The notes beneath the pieces were generated by a model. It was not told where the DNA came from, ran no database searches, and saw only the letters and a list, made by a program, of their open reading frames with translations. Source: Acidobacteria bacterium RIFCSPLOWO2_12_FULL_67_14b (lineage in GTDB: Bacteria > Acidobacteriota > Vicinamibacteria > Vicinamibacterales > UBA2999). From it: a stretch of DNA of 38,538 nt. The stretch spans positions 1 through 38,538 of the forward strand of contig MELE01000015.1 of assembly GCA_001768615.1 (NCBI GenBank), read 5' to 3'. This document shows, one piece after another, positions 23,985 through 32,869 of this stretch (its first letter is position 1; every line of letters starts with the position of its first letter). The translations under genes were made by a program, and so were the position numbers.

Positions 23985-25337
23985 ATGGAACCCTTTCGCC
24001 CCGTCCTTCTCGTCGTCGACGATGAGCCGGGGATTCTCGCGATTGTCGCGCGGGTCGCACAGGCCGGGGGATTCGAGGTCGTGACCCGGACGCGGGGCCA
24101 GACGGTGTCCGAATTGGAGACCATCAAGGCCGATGCCGCCCTGGTCGACTTGCGCATTCCCGGCACCAGCGGCATCGAGATCCTGCAACAGATTCATGCA
24201 CACGACCCCGCCTGCCAGGTCATTCTGATGACGGGCTTTGCGTCGATCGACTCGGCCGTGGAAGCCGTGAAGCTTGGCGCCCTCGACTATTTGAGCAAGC
24301 CGCTGAATCTCGAACGGCTTGGCGAGTTACTGAAGACCGTTCAACAGGGCCTCGACCGCCGGCGGCGTCTGATGGCGGCCGACAGTGCCGTCGCCCAGCG
24401 GTTCGAGTTCTGCGGGATGATTGGTCGAAGCCCGGCGATGCAGGATCTGTTCGACTTGATCCGCCGGCTGGCGCCCCACACCAGAACGGCGCTGATTACC
24501 GGCGAGACCGGCACGGGAAAGGAACTTGTCGCCGCCGCGTTGCACAAGATGGGCCCGCGCCGTGGGCGCCGTTTTGTCGCCCTGAACTGCTCTGCCATCG
24601 CCGAGACGCTGTTCGAGAGCGAGCTGTTCGGCCATGCCCGCGGAGCATTCACCGGGGCGGGAGAGGCGAAGGCAGGGCTCTTCGAACTGGCTGACGGCGG
24701 CACGCTCTTTCTCGATGAGATCGGCGAGCTCCCGCCGCCGATGCAGGCCAAGCTGCTGCGTGTGGTGGAGATGGGCGAGTTGCGCCGTGTCGGTGCGACT
24801 GACGAGCGGAAGGTCGACGTGCAGGTTGTGGCTGCCACCAACCGCAGCCTCCGTGATGAGGTCGATCACGGCCGGTTTCGCCAGGACTTGTACTACCGGC
24901 TCAACGTGGTCGAGATTGCCCTGACGCCGCTGCGCGAGCGCCGCGAAGACATCCCCTATCTGACCGCGGCGTTTGTCGAGGAGTTCGCGAAGGGTTTCGG
25001 CAAGCGTCTCCAGGGGCTGACCCCTGGCGCCGAGCGCCTGCTCCAGCAGGCGGACTGGGCAGGCAACGTGCGCGAGTTGCGCAACACGATCGAGCGTGCG
25101 TGCATTCTGAGCGAGGGCCACATTCTCAGCGAGCGCGACATCGCGTCGGTTGCGGGCAGCCAGGACCGGCCCGCGCCACAGCCGCAGGCGGTGCCACGAC
25201 CGCAGATCCCACTCGATCTGGAGCAGGTGCGGAGCGCACTGGAACAGGCCGGCGGTAACAAGGCGGCCGCGGCGCGGGCGCTTGGTCTCAGTCGCCGGGC
25301 CTTCTACCGACGGCTCGAAACCCTGGGCCTCCGCTAG
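23985..25337 (+). CDS. NtrC-family sigma-54-dependent response regulator
   Basis: The 450-residue protein has a receiver domain (1-120) with Asp55 in AALVDLRIPG. The AAA+ domain (~145-375) carries Walker A GETGTGKE (173-180), the sigma-54-contacting GAFTGA loop (220-225), Walker B LFLDEIGEL and the arginine-finger region FRQDLYYRLNV. A Fis-type helix-turn-helix (~415-450) ends with AAAARALGLSRRAFYRRLETLGL. AAGGA precedes the ATG by 4 nt. It activates promoters used by RNA polymerase with RpoN. No kinase is adjacent in the same direction; it lies convergent to the signalling operon on its right (19-bp gap, with a weak 5-bp hairpin at 25338-25358), so its kinase may be one of those nearby. Confidence 0.95.
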   Translation: MEPFRPVLLVVDDEPGILAIVARVAQAGGFEVVTRTRGQTVSELETIKADAALVDLRIPGTSGIEILQQIHAHDPACQVILMTGFASIDSAVEAVKLGALDYLSKPLNLERLGELLKTVQQGLDRRRRLMAADSAVAQRFEFCGMIGRSPAMQDLFDLIRRLAPHTRTALITGETGTGKELVAAALHKMGPRRGRRFVALNCSAIAETLFESELFGHARGAFTGAGEAKAGLFELADGGTLFLDEIGELPPPMQAKLLRVVEMGELRRVGATDERKVDVQVVAATNRSLRDEVDHGRFRQDLYYRLNVVEIALTPLRERREDIPYLTAAFVEEFAKGFGKRLQGLTPGAERLLQQADWAGNVRELRNTIERACILSEGHILSERDIASVAGSQDRPAPQPQAVPRPQIPLDLEQVRSALEQAGGNKAAAARALGLSRRAFYRRLETLGLR

Positions 25338-25356
25338 GAGTCTTCCTTCGGGCGAC

Positions 25357-25821
25357 TCAAGCGCTGGCCCCGGGCCGACGCACGCTTCCGGGTGGCGGCT
25401 CGTTGACGATGGCCCAGTATCCGCCGAGTTGCTTCACCGCCTCGACGAACTCATGAAACTGCACCGGCTTGACCATGTACGCATTGGCACCGAGTTGATA
25501 GCTCTCGACCAGATCCTGCTCTTCGCGCGAGGAGGTCATCACAACCACGGGAATCATCTTGAGCGCCGGGTCGCCTTTGATCTGGCGCAGCACCTCCATC
25601 CCGTCCACCTTGGGCATCTTCAGATCGAGCAACACCACCGCGGGCTGACCGTTGGATCGGCCGGCAAACGGGCCGCGCCGGTACAGATAATCCAGCGCTT
25701 CGGCGCCATCCCGGACATGGACGACTTCGTTGGCGAGATGATGTTCGCCGAGCGCTTCGAGCGCGAGCTCCGCGTCTCGCGCGCTGTCTTCCACGAAGAG
25801 AATGCGGTGGAGGGAATCCAT
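25357..25821 (-). CDS. Single-domain Rcp-type response regulator, copy 1
   Basis: This 154-residue stand-alone receiver (MDSLHRILFVEDS) has Asp66 in VVLLDLKMPKVDG, the TSSREEQD segment after beta-4 and Lys in YMVKPVQFHEF. It belongs to the Rcp1 group, which pairs with phytochrome-type kinases and passes phosphate without DNA binding. AGGA sits 7 nt before the ATG. It is the last gene of the minus-strand signalling run, 37 bp after the hybrid kinase. Its sequence is near-identical to the receiver at 27817 (about 26 differences in the first 144 residues by eye), including the C-terminal NEPPPGS. Confidence 0.93.
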   Translation of the reverse strand: MDSLHRILFVEDSARDAELALEALGEHHLANEVVHVRDGAEALDYLYRRGPFAGRSNGQPAVVLLDLKMPKVDGMEVLRQIKGDPALKMIPVVVMTSSREEQDLVESYQLGANAYMVKPVQFHEFVEAVKQLGGYWAIVNEPPPGSVRRPGASA

Positions 25822-25858
25822 CGTGTGTCCTTTCCTGCCCTGCGGTTATGTAGAAATG

Positions 25859-27793
25859 TCAGTCCTTCGAGTCGAGGACCTCGCGGACCTTGCGACCGAG
25901 CGCCACGGCAGTGAAGGGCTTGCCGATGAAGGGCAGCCGCTCGTCCAGGATCCGGTGTCGCATGACGGTATCGTCGGTGTAGCCTGACATGTAGAGCACC
26001 TTTATCCCCGAGCGAATCCGTCCGGCCTCCTCTGCCAGACTCGGCCCGCTCAAGCCTGGCATCACGACGTCGGTGATCATGAGGGACACGGGTCCTTCGA
26101 CACGCTCCAGCTCGTGCAACGCCTCCTTGCCGTCTGCAGCCGTGCGCACGGTGTAGCCCGCGGATTGGAGAATGCGCGCGACCAGGTTGCGAAGTCCCTT
26201 CTCGTCTTCGACAACGAGGATCGTCTCGGTGCCGCGCGTCGGCCCGGTGGCCGCGTGGAGAAACGTACTGCCCGCGACTTCGGCCACCCGCGGCAGGTAA
26301 ATCTTGAAACTGGTGCCACGGCCGACTTCGCTATACACCCAGATGAGCCCCTCGCTTTGTTTGACGATGCCGAACACGGTCGACAGCCCGAGGCCCGTTC
26401 CCTTACCTGACGCCTTCGTCGTGAAATACGGCTCGAAGATGCGCGCGCGTGTGGCCTCGTCCATGCCGGTGCCGGTGTCAGTGATCGCCAGCATCACGTA
26501 GGACCCTGGCCGCACGGCGACGCCGTGCTGGCGCGGGTAGTCTTCGTCGAGCTCGACATCGAGCGTTTCGATGGTCAGCTGGCCGCCCTGCGGCATCGCG
26601 TCTCGCGCATTCACGGCCAGGTTCGCAATCACCTGCTCGATCTGTCCCGGGTCCGCTTTGACGCTGCCGAGGCCCTGTGCCCCCTCGACCACCAGGTCGA
26701 TATCTTCGTGGATCAAACGGCGGAGCAAGCCCTCCATCTTCGCCACCACGGTGTTGAGGTTCAGCACCTCCGGTTGCAGGAGCTGCTTGCGGCTGAAGGC
26801 CAGCAGCTGCTTGGTCAGGAGGGCGCCCCGCTCCCCGGCCCGGTGAATCTCCTCGAGATCCGCGCGGAGCGGATCGCCGTCTTTCACTTGTTCCAGGACG
26901 AGTTCGGCAACCCCGATGATGACCGTGAGCAGATTATTGAAGTCGTGCGCGACGCCGCCGGCCAGGCGGCCGACGACCTCCATCCTCTGGGCCTGCCGCA
27001 ACTGTTCTTCCAAGCGGTGGCGCTCGCTGACGTCTCGAACGGCACTGATATTGAGCCGCTTGCCGCCGACTTCGACGGAGCCGAGGCTGACGCTGATGGG
27101 AAACTCACGTCCGTCCCGGCGCAACCCGATCAACTCGAGGCCGACGCCCATCTCGCGAGTCTGAGGGGATCGGCCAAACATGTCCCGGTGCTGAATGTGC
27201 CCTTGGCGATATCGGGCGGGCATGAGCATCTCGACGGGCTGACCGATCAGTTCCTTGCGTGTGTAGTCGAACACCCGTTCGGCCGCTGCGTTCGCCATCT
27301 GGATGCGACCAGCGTCGTCGACAATCAGGAACGCGTCGGGGGCAAATTCCAACAGGCTGCGAGTACGTTCCTCGCTCTCCCGCAAGGCCGCTTCGGCGAG
27401 TCCGCGCAACCGCCGTTGCTCGGCGTCCTGAATCGATCGCATCACGGCGAACCCCAATCGCGAGACGCGATCTTTCAGCACGTAGTCGGTGGCGCCTGCT
27501 TCAAGGCACTTGGCGGCCTCTTCGTCGGTCAGCACGCCGGTGATGATGATCACCGGGACGTCCGGCTGCCGCTCCCGGGCCAGCCGCAACGCGGCCAGGC
27601 CGTTGAACCCCGGAAGGTTATAGTCGCAAAGGATGAGGTCGAATGGGTGCGTGGCCAGGGCGGAGGCAAAGCTCTCCTGTCGGTCCACCCAGATGAGCTC
27701 GTGAGGGATGTCGGCTGCCTTCAGCTGGGAGCGAACAAGCTCGGCATCCCGAGGGTTGTCCTCCACGTGTAACACGCGAATGGGTCGCTCCAT
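25859..27793 (-). CDS. Soluble hybrid histidine kinase: REC-PAS-HisKA-HATPase-REC
   Basis: The 644-residue protein has no membrane helix. An N-terminal receiver (1-125; Asp57 in LILCDYNLPGFNG) is followed by a PAS domain (~140-258), the HisKA domain with His283 in GGVAHDFNNLLT, HATPase_c (~385-505; DTGTGM and GKGTGLGL) and a C-terminal receiver (~523-640; Asp575 in LMITDVVMPG). The two receivers at opposite ends suggest it is both controlled by and feeds phosphorelays. It lies between two near-identical Rcp-type receivers (gaps of 23 and 37 bp), which are likely phosphate partners of this kinase or of the upstream one. Confidence 0.95.
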   Translation of the reverse strand: MERPIRVLHVEDNPRDAELVRSQLKAADIPHELIWVDRQESFASALATHPFDLILCDYNLPGFNGLAALRLARERQPDVPVIIITGVLTDEEAAKCLEAGATDYVLKDRVSRLGFAVMRSIQDAEQRRLRGLAEAALRESEERTRSLLEFAPDAFLIVDDAGRIQMANAAAERVFDYTRKELIGQPVEMLMPARYRQGHIQHRDMFGRSPQTREMGVGLELIGLRRDGREFPISVSLGSVEVGGKRLNISAVRDVSERHRLEEQLRQAQRMEVVGRLAGGVAHDFNNLLTVIIGVAELVLEQVKDGDPLRADLEEIHRAGERGALLTKQLLAFSRKQLLQPEVLNLNTVVAKMEGLLRRLIHEDIDLVVEGAQGLGSVKADPGQIEQVIANLAVNARDAMPQGGQLTIETLDVELDEDYPRQHGVAVRPGSYVMLAITDTGTGMDEATRARIFEPYFTTKASGKGTGLGLSTVFGIVKQSEGLIWVYSEVGRGTSFKIYLPRVAEVAGSTFLHAATGPTRGTETILVVEDEKGLRNLVARILQSAGYTVRTAADGKEALHELERVEGPVSLMITDVVMPGLSGPSLAEEAGRIRSGIKVLYMSGYTDDTVMRHRILDERLPFIGKPFTAVALGRKVREVLDSKD

Positions 27794-27816
27794 CTCTGAA
27801 GGTCCTTGATCGCGCG

Positions 27817-28275
27817 TCAGAATCGCGGCTTCGCCAGGCTTCCCGGCGGCGGCTCGTTCAGGACGGCCCAGAACCCGCCCACTTGCTTCACCGCGTCGAC
27901 GAACTCATGAAACTGCACGGGTTTCACCACGTAGGCATTGACGCCTTGCCGATAGCTGGCGAGCACGTCCTGCTCTTCGCGCGAGGAGGTCATCACCACG
28001 ACGGGAATCAGCTTGAGCGACGGGTCTTCCTTGATCTGGCGCAGCACTTCCAGACCATCCACCTTGGGCATCTTCAGATCGAGCAGGACCACCGCGGGCT
28101 GACCGTTCTGCCGGCCCGCGAACGGGCCGCGCCGGTACAGATAATCGAGCGCCTCGGCACCGTCGCGGACGTGGACGACTTCGTTGGCCAGATGGTGGGC
28201 TTCAAGCGCCGCGATCGCCATCTCCGCGTCTCGCGGGCTGTCCTCCACAAGCAGTATCCGCTGCAAGGAATTCAT
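27817..28275 (-). CDS. Single-domain Rcp-type response regulator, copy 2
   Basis: This 152-residue receiver (MNSLQRILLVEDS) has the phosphoacceptor Asp66 in VVLLDLKMPKVDG and Lys in YVVKPVQFHEF. A strong AAGGAG ribosome site precedes the ATG. It lies 24 bp after the DUF4118 kinase, the classical position of an Rcp1 partner behind its Cph1-like kinase, so it is the probable output of that kinase. Its twin at 25357 lies beyond the hybrid kinase, showing a recent local duplication. Confidence 0.94.
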   Translation of the reverse strand: MNSLQRILLVEDSPRDAEMAIAALEAHHLANEVVHVRDGAEALDYLYRRGPFAGRQNGQPAVVLLDLKMPKVDGLEVLRQIKEDPSLKLIPVVVMTSSREEQDVLASYRQGVNAYVVKPVQFHEFVDAVKQVGGFWAVLNEPPPGSLAKPRF

Positions 28276-28299
28276 CGCGTTCTCCTTCGTTAACCGCGT

Positions 28300-30264
28300 T
28301 CACGCGGACGGCGATTGCTTCAGTGTAAAAAAAAATGTCGCGCCCTGTTCGATCGCGCCCTCCGCCCAAACGCGGCCCCCATGCCGGGCCACGATCCGCC
28401 GGACCGTGGCCAGGCCGATGCCGGTGCCCTCGAAGTCCTCGGGCCGGTGCAGCCGCTGGAAGACGCCGAACAGTTTGTGCACATACTTCATGTCGAAGCC
28501 GGCGCCGTTGTCGCGGACGAACAGCACGGTACGCCCGTCCTCGTCCCCGGCGCTGCCGATCTCGATCCGCGCCGGGTCGCGCTGGCGCGTGTACTTCACG
28601 GCATTGTCGACCAGATTCGCCAGCGCCTGCTTGATCATCGCGGAATCCCCGACCACCGCCGGCAGCGGCGCAACCTGCCAGGTAATGTTGCGGCCCATGG
28701 TCGACATTTCCATCCCCTGGATCGTGTCCTTGACCAGGGCGTTCAGGTCGACGGACGATTCGCGCATCTCGGCCCGGTTCGTGCGGGAGAAGGCGAGCAG
28801 GTCGTCGATGAGTTGACCCATCTCCGCGCTCGCCTCCGTGATCGTTTTCACGTACCGCTGGCCTTTCTCCGATAACTGGCTGGCGGCGTCCCGCTTGAGC
28901 ATTTCGATGTAGCCGTGGACGTGCCGGAGCGGCGCGCGCAGATCGTGCGACACCGAGTACGAGAACGACTCCAGTTCCTTGTTGGCCTCGACGAGCTGGG
29001 CGGACCCGATTTGCAGGTCGGCGTTGAGCCGAGAGACGCGCTCTTCGGCCTGCTTGCGCTCGGTGATGTCGGTGCGAATCGCGATGTATTGGAGCGGCTT
29101 CCCGTGCTCGTCGAGGAAGGGCACGATGGTGGTGGCCACCCAGTAGAACGTGCCGTCCTTCGCACGATTCCTGATCTCACCTTTCCACACCCGCCCGCTG
29201 CCGATCGTCTGCCACAGGTCGCGGATGAACGCTTTCGGGTGATGCCCGGAATTGATGATGCGGTGATCGTGCCCGATTAGTTCCTCCCGCGCGTACTGCG
29301 AAATCGCGCAGAACTTGTCGTTGACGTACGTGATCTTCCCGCGCGCGTCCGTGATCGCGACGATGGCGTGCTCGTCAAGGGCAGCCTTGAACTGCGCGAG
29401 CTGGGCCGCGCGTTCCTGCACGCGCCCCTCCAGATCGGCATTGAGCGCATGGATGTCCTCTGCGGCCCGCTGGCGTTCCGTCATGTCGCGGGTGATCTTG
29501 ACGAACCCGCGCACACGGCCCGACTCGTCGCGCAAAGCCGTGATGATCCCGTTGGCCCAGAATCGCGAGCCGTCCTTACGCACCTGCCAGCCTTCGTCCT
29601 CGGACCGCCCGCTGGCGGCAGCCTGTTCCAGCTCCATCGCCGGTTTGCCGCGGGCGACATCCTCCTCTGGGTAGAAGCACGAGAAGTACTGCCCGATGAT
29701 TTCTTCCGCCCGGTAACCCTTGAGGCGCTCGGCGCCCGGGTTCCAACTGGTCACGTGCCCGCTGAGATCCAACGTGAGAATGGCGTAGTCGGTGACCCCG
29801 TCAACCATCATCCGGAACCGCTCTTCGCTTTCGCGCGATGCCAGGCTGGCTTGCTCCAATTCCGCCGTGCGCTCACGCACGCGCCATTCCAGGCGCTCGT
29901 TGGCCCGGCGCATGGCCTCGGCGACGCTGGAAATCATCGTCCCGGTCAGGACGAAAACCACCAGGCCCAGCCAGTCAGCGCCATCGTTGATGAAGGGTTG
30001 GGCCACCAGCACCGGCCACAAGAACGTGACCGTGAGACACGCCAGACCGATGGCCAGCCAACCGGCGGCGAGGCCGCCGTAGATCGCCGCCACCATGACG
30101 GCGGGATAGAACGTCAGCCAAGTCATCCTCGAGTCGATCGCCTGCAAAGGCCAGTACCGCAGTGCGGCGGCGGCGGCAATCATGGCCACCGCCCAGAGGG
30201 AGCCCTGCCATGTCCAGGTGATGCTCTGGTGCCACGAGGTGCGTTGGATAGGCCGGTTCGTCAC
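28300..30264 (-). CDS. Membrane histidine kinase: DUF4118-PAS-PAS-HisKA-HATPase
   Basis: The 654-residue kinase starts at GTG (30264). Residues ~20-120 form the four short helices of a DUF4118 (KdpD-like) membrane module (TFYPAVMVAAIYGGLAAGWL). A coiled-coil and two PAS domains follow (~140-265, YAILTLDLSGHVTSWNPGAE; and ~290-410, AIVAITDARGKITYVNDKF). The HisKA domain has His440 in SYSVSHDLRAPLRH, the form found in phytochrome-like kinases, and HATPase_c carries DNGAGFDM and GTGIGLATV. The second PAS (with FYWVATTIVPF) resembles redox- or ligand-sensing PAS domains, but no cofactor residues were confirmed. It is followed by an Rcp-type receiver, its likely partner. Confidence 0.94.
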   Translation of the reverse strand: MTNRPIQRTSWHQSITWTWQGSLWAVAMIAAAAALRYWPLQAIDSRMTWLTFYPAVMVAAIYGGLAAGWLAIGLACLTVTFLWPVLVAQPFINDGADWLGLVVFVLTGTMISSVAEAMRRANERLEWRVRERTAELEQASLASRESEERFRMMVDGVTDYAILTLDLSGHVTSWNPGAERLKGYRAEEIIGQYFSCFYPEEDVARGKPAMELEQAAASGRSEDEGWQVRKDGSRFWANGIITALRDESGRVRGFVKITRDMTERQRAAEDIHALNADLEGRVQERAAQLAQFKAALDEHAIVAITDARGKITYVNDKFCAISQYAREELIGHDHRIINSGHHPKAFIRDLWQTIGSGRVWKGEIRNRAKDGTFYWVATTIVPFLDEHGKPLQYIAIRTDITERKQAEERVSRLNADLQIGSAQLVEANKELESFSYSVSHDLRAPLRHVHGYIEMLKRDAASQLSEKGQRYVKTITEASAEMGQLIDDLLAFSRTNRAEMRESSVDLNALVKDTIQGMEMSTMGRNITWQVAPLPAVVGDSAMIKQALANLVDNAVKYTRQRDPARIEIGSAGDEDGRTVLFVRDNGAGFDMKYVHKLFGVFQRLHRPEDFEGTGIGLATVRRIVARHGGRVWAEGAIEQGATFFFTLKQSPSA

Positions 30265-30337
30265 TGAGTTCTAAGAAGCATAGACGGCCAGACCAGCACA
30301 GTTTCTCGCCTCAGCATTCCTGTGCCTCAACGCCAGG

Positions 30338-31567
30338 TTACCCCGCTCGATGGAGGTGTGCCGACCCACCGACCGCCACGACCGTGAGCGTCTCCGCGGC
30401 GCACACGCGGTTACGTCCCGCCTGTTTCGCGCGATAGAGGGCTTTATCGGCTTGCGCGATCAGCGCCTTCACATCGAGGTTGCCGTTCAGCGTCGTGGCC
30501 ACACCAAGACTCGCGGTCACCGACAGCGTTCCCTCACCATGCGAGACCTGGAGCTGCGCGATTTCCCGACGCAGGTGCTCAGTCACGAGTTTGGCTGCGT
30601 CGAGCGGTGTGTCGGGGAGCACCACAAGAAACTCATCACCCCCATAACGGTATTTGTGGTCACTGCCGCGGAGAATCTGGCTGAGATGGCAACCGACCGT
30701 CGCCAAGACACTATCACCGATCAAGTGGCCATAACGGTCGTTAATAGTCTTGAAATGATCGATATCAAACATCACGACGGAGAGAGGGCGCCCCGACCGC
30801 TTCACGCGGCGCAGTTCCGCCTCGATCACTTCCAGCGCATGGGCACGGTTAAAACACCCTGTCAGGCCGTCACGGAGGCTGCTTTCCTGGCTCTCCCTGA
30901 ACAGCCGCACGTTCCGCGCCGTGATGGCCACGAGAGCGGTCGCCGCGCCGAGCGCCCGCCGCTCGTGTGCGCTGAGCGGCTGCCGGCCTTCACAAACTCC
31001 CAGGACGCCGAAGGGCTTTCCCGCCACGATCATTGGAAAGCAGACATGCCCCTCCAGACCCACACCCTCAGAGGTGGCTTCCACGCCCAACGCCTGCGTG
31101 GCCAGCGCTTCGAGCGCCTCAAGCTTCGATCGCTCCAGTTCGCTGGTCTCGTCAATGAGCGCGGCCCACTGACCTCGGTTGTGAGTCAGGACCCATGCTT
31201 CACGCTCCTGGACGAACTTCGGGAGGTGTCGCCACAGCACCTGTCGCAGCCCAGGCAGATCGAGGGCGTTTGCGAGCGCCTGCCCGAACGCGACCAACTG
31301 CTCCAGGTCCCTGGAGCGCTCCCGAGCTTGCCGCGCCTCGGCCGCCGCTGCGACGGCTTCCGCCTTCATCTGTTGCCGTTTGCGGTACTGATGGAACACA
31401 AAGACCACGCTGAGCACGGCGAGGGCTGGGATCAAATCGACGTGATACTGCGTCTCGACCTCTCGCGCGACATCCAAGACGTACCGGAGCGGCTGGTGAA
31501 ACACGATGACGGTCCCGATGATGAGGCCGACCGCAAGTGACCCATCGTGCCGATCTAGCAGGCGCAT
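30338..31567 (-). CDS. Membrane diguanylate cyclase with GAF domain
   Basis: The 409-residue protein has two N-terminal membrane helices (~10-32 and ~43-60), a coiled coil, a GAF domain (~95-215) and a GGDEF domain (~235-395). The active-site motif GGDEF is at 309-313, and the product-inhibition I-site RGSD lies at 300-303, exactly five residues before it. It therefore should make cyclic di-GMP from two GTP with feedback control. A strong AAGGAGGAG ribosome site precedes the ATG. The 73-bp gap to the kinase downstream on the same strand holds only a 6-bp inverted repeat (30296-30301/30320-30325), so co-transcription is possible. It is divergent from the HD-GYP gene, whose likely product degrades the same messenger. 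Confidence 0.95.
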   Translation of the reverse strand: MRLLDRHDGSLAVGLIIGTVIVFHQPLRYVLDVAREVETQYHVDLIPALAVLSVVFVFHQYRKRQQMKAEAVAAAAEARQARERSRDLEQLVAFGQALANALDLPGLRQVLWRHLPKFVQEREAWVLTHNRGQWAALIDETSELERSKLEALEALATQALGVEATSEGVGLEGHVCFPMIVAGKPFGVLGVCEGRQPLSAHERRALGAATALVAITARNVRLFRESQESSLRDGLTGCFNRAHALEVIEAELRRVKRSGRPLSVVMFDIDHFKTINDRYGHLIGDSVLATVGCHLSQILRGSDHKYRYGGDEFLVVLPDTPLDAAKLVTEHLRREIAQLQVSHGEGTLSVTASLGVATTLNGNLDVKALIAQADKALYRAKQAGRNRVCAAETLTVVAVGGSAHLHRAG

Positions 31568-31596
31568 TGTCTCCTCCTTGTGCCGTTGCCCTCCCT

Positions 31597-31612
31597 TGCA
31601 GAGTTGATGCCG
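31597..31612 (-). promoter_or_regulatory. Weak sigma-54-like promoter for the diguanylate cyclase
   Basis: On the minus strand CGGCAT, 5 nt and CTGCA keep the required GG-N10-GC spacing, with three departures from the TGGCAC/TTGCA consensus. Transcription would start near 31586, just ahead of the strong ribosome site at 31571-31579. Confidence 0.25.
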
Positions 31613-31788
31613 TCACTCTGACGCCGCCTCAAGGGCTGTTAAATCAGGTGGATAAGAGGAACGTCCCAAACTGAGACCGTGTGCGCTCTGCGGTAGGCGG
31701 CTGTGCGCGCACGTCATGGCGTGCGTACGCACGCCTTGCCAGAGTTGGCTCACAGGTCGAGTCTGTGCCGAATCTCGTCCTTCGCGCG

Positions 31789-31804
31789 TGGCACGGTTCT
31801 GGCA
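31789..31804 (+). promoter_or_regulatory. Sigma-54-like promoter before the HD-GYP gene
   Basis: TGGCAC, 5 nt and TGGCA match the sigma-54 consensus (TGGCAC-N5-TTGCA) at all but one position and keep GG-N10-GC. The predicted transcription start is about 31814, only a few bases before the ATG at 31819, so the leader would be very short or the start codon lies elsewhere. Confidence 0.35.
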
Positions 31805-31818
31805 GTAGTGCGGGCGTC

Positions 31819-32862
31819 ATGTTGTTGGAGCTCGTCAAACCGGTACTGCCCAGCGCCCCGCCGCCCGCGGCCTTTGCGCCGATCTCGGGCGAGGCTCCAG
31901 GCCGCGTGCTAGTAGTCGATGATCTGGCCGGAAACCGGCGGGTGTTGAGTGCAATGCTCGCCAGCCACGGTTACACGGTCATCACGGCCGCAAGTGGCAC
32001 GGAGGCACTGGCGGCCCTGGCCGAGCGGCCTGACTTGGTACTGCTCGACGTCATGATGCCCGGACTGAACGGCTTCGAGGCGTGCCGCCGAATCAAGCTC
32101 GACAAAGACACGCGCCTGATCCCCGTGGTGCTCATTACGGCCCTTCCTTGCTCGGAGGATCGGATCCGCGGACTTGACGCCGGGGCGGACGATTTCATCA
32201 CCAAGCCATTCAATTCGCTCGAACTGCGGGCGCGCGTGCGCTCGCTGATTCGGATCAAGCGCTATACGGACGACCTCGACAGTGCCGACTCGGTCATCCT
32301 CAGCCTCGGGCTGACGATCGAGGCGCGGGACCCCACGACAAATGGACACTGCCAGCGGCTCGCCGCCCTCGGCACGGCGCTCGGCGCCCGGCTCGGTCTT
32401 GATCACGACGACCTAGTCGCGATCGAACGAGGAGGGTTCCTGCACGACGTCGGCAAGATTGGCATCCCAGACTCGGTGCTGTTGAAACCCGGCCCCCTGA
32501 CCAGAAGCGAGTTCGAGCAGGTCAAACAGCACACGGTCATCGGTGAACGGCTGTGCGCGGACCTCCGATCGCTGAAGAGGGTGCGGCCGATCATCCGGAG
32601 CCATCACGAGCGCCTCGACGGCAGCGGATACCCCGACGGGCTTCGGGGCGATTCGGTACCGATGCTCGCACAGATCACCGGCATCGTTGATGTCTTCGAC
32701 GCCCTCACGCACGCGCGGCCCTATAAACCGGCACTGTCGGTCGACCATGCGTGCGGCGAGCTGGCAGGCGAAGCCGCGAGGGGATGGCGGAGAAAAGATC
32801 TTGTTGCCGCATTCACGGAGCTCGTGGATCGACCGGCGGGGCGACTCCTGGCCTACGCGTGA
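31819..32862 (+). CDS. HD-GYP response regulator (cyclic di-GMP phosphodiesterase, RpfG type)
   Basis: The 347-residue protein begins MLLELVKPVLPS. A receiver domain (~33-150) has Asp77 in LVLLDVMMPG and Lys in FITKPFN. An HD-GYP domain (~160-340) follows with His209-Asp210 in HDVGKIGIPD and the second motif HHERLDGSGYP starting at 262. HD-GYP domains with these residues hydrolyse cyclic di-GMP at a di- or tri-metal centre, here under phosphorylation control. The frame is open upstream to a GTG at 31681, but that extension has no domain sequence; the ATG at 31819 was preferred, though it has no strong ribosome site. The stop overlaps the ribosome site of the small gene that follows. Confidence 0.93.
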   Translation: MLLELVKPVLPSAPPPAAFAPISGEAPGRVLVVDDLAGNRRVLSAMLASHGYTVITAASGTEALAALAERPDLVLLDVMMPGLNGFEACRRIKLDKDTRLIPVVLITALPCSEDRIRGLDAGADDFITKPFNSLELRARVRSLIRIKRYTDDLDSADSVILSLGLTIEARDPTTNGHCQRLAALGTALGARLGLDHDDLVAIERGGFLHDVGKIGIPDSVLLKPGPLTRSEFEQVKQHTVIGERLCADLRSLKRVRPIIRSHHERLDGSGYPDGLRGDSVPMLAQITGIVDVFDALTHARPYKPALSVDHACGELAGEAARGWRRKDLVAAFTELVDRPAGRLLAYA

Positions 32863-32869
32863 GGCCGAC

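Noticed and set aside
25338-25358. Terminator between the NtrC-type gene and the convergent receiver
   Set aside because: Only a 5-bp stem (GAGTC/GACTC) with an 11-nt loop and no T-run; too weak to list as a feature.
30296-30325. Terminator or operator between the cyclase and the DUF4118 kinase
   Set aside because: A 6-bp inverted repeat (GCACAG/CTGTGC) with an 18-nt spacer and no T-run; not distinguishable from chance.
31681-31818. N-terminal extension of the HD-GYP protein from a GTG
   Set aside because: The extension has no domain character and would cover the intergenic region with the sigma-54-like site. It cannot be excluded outright.
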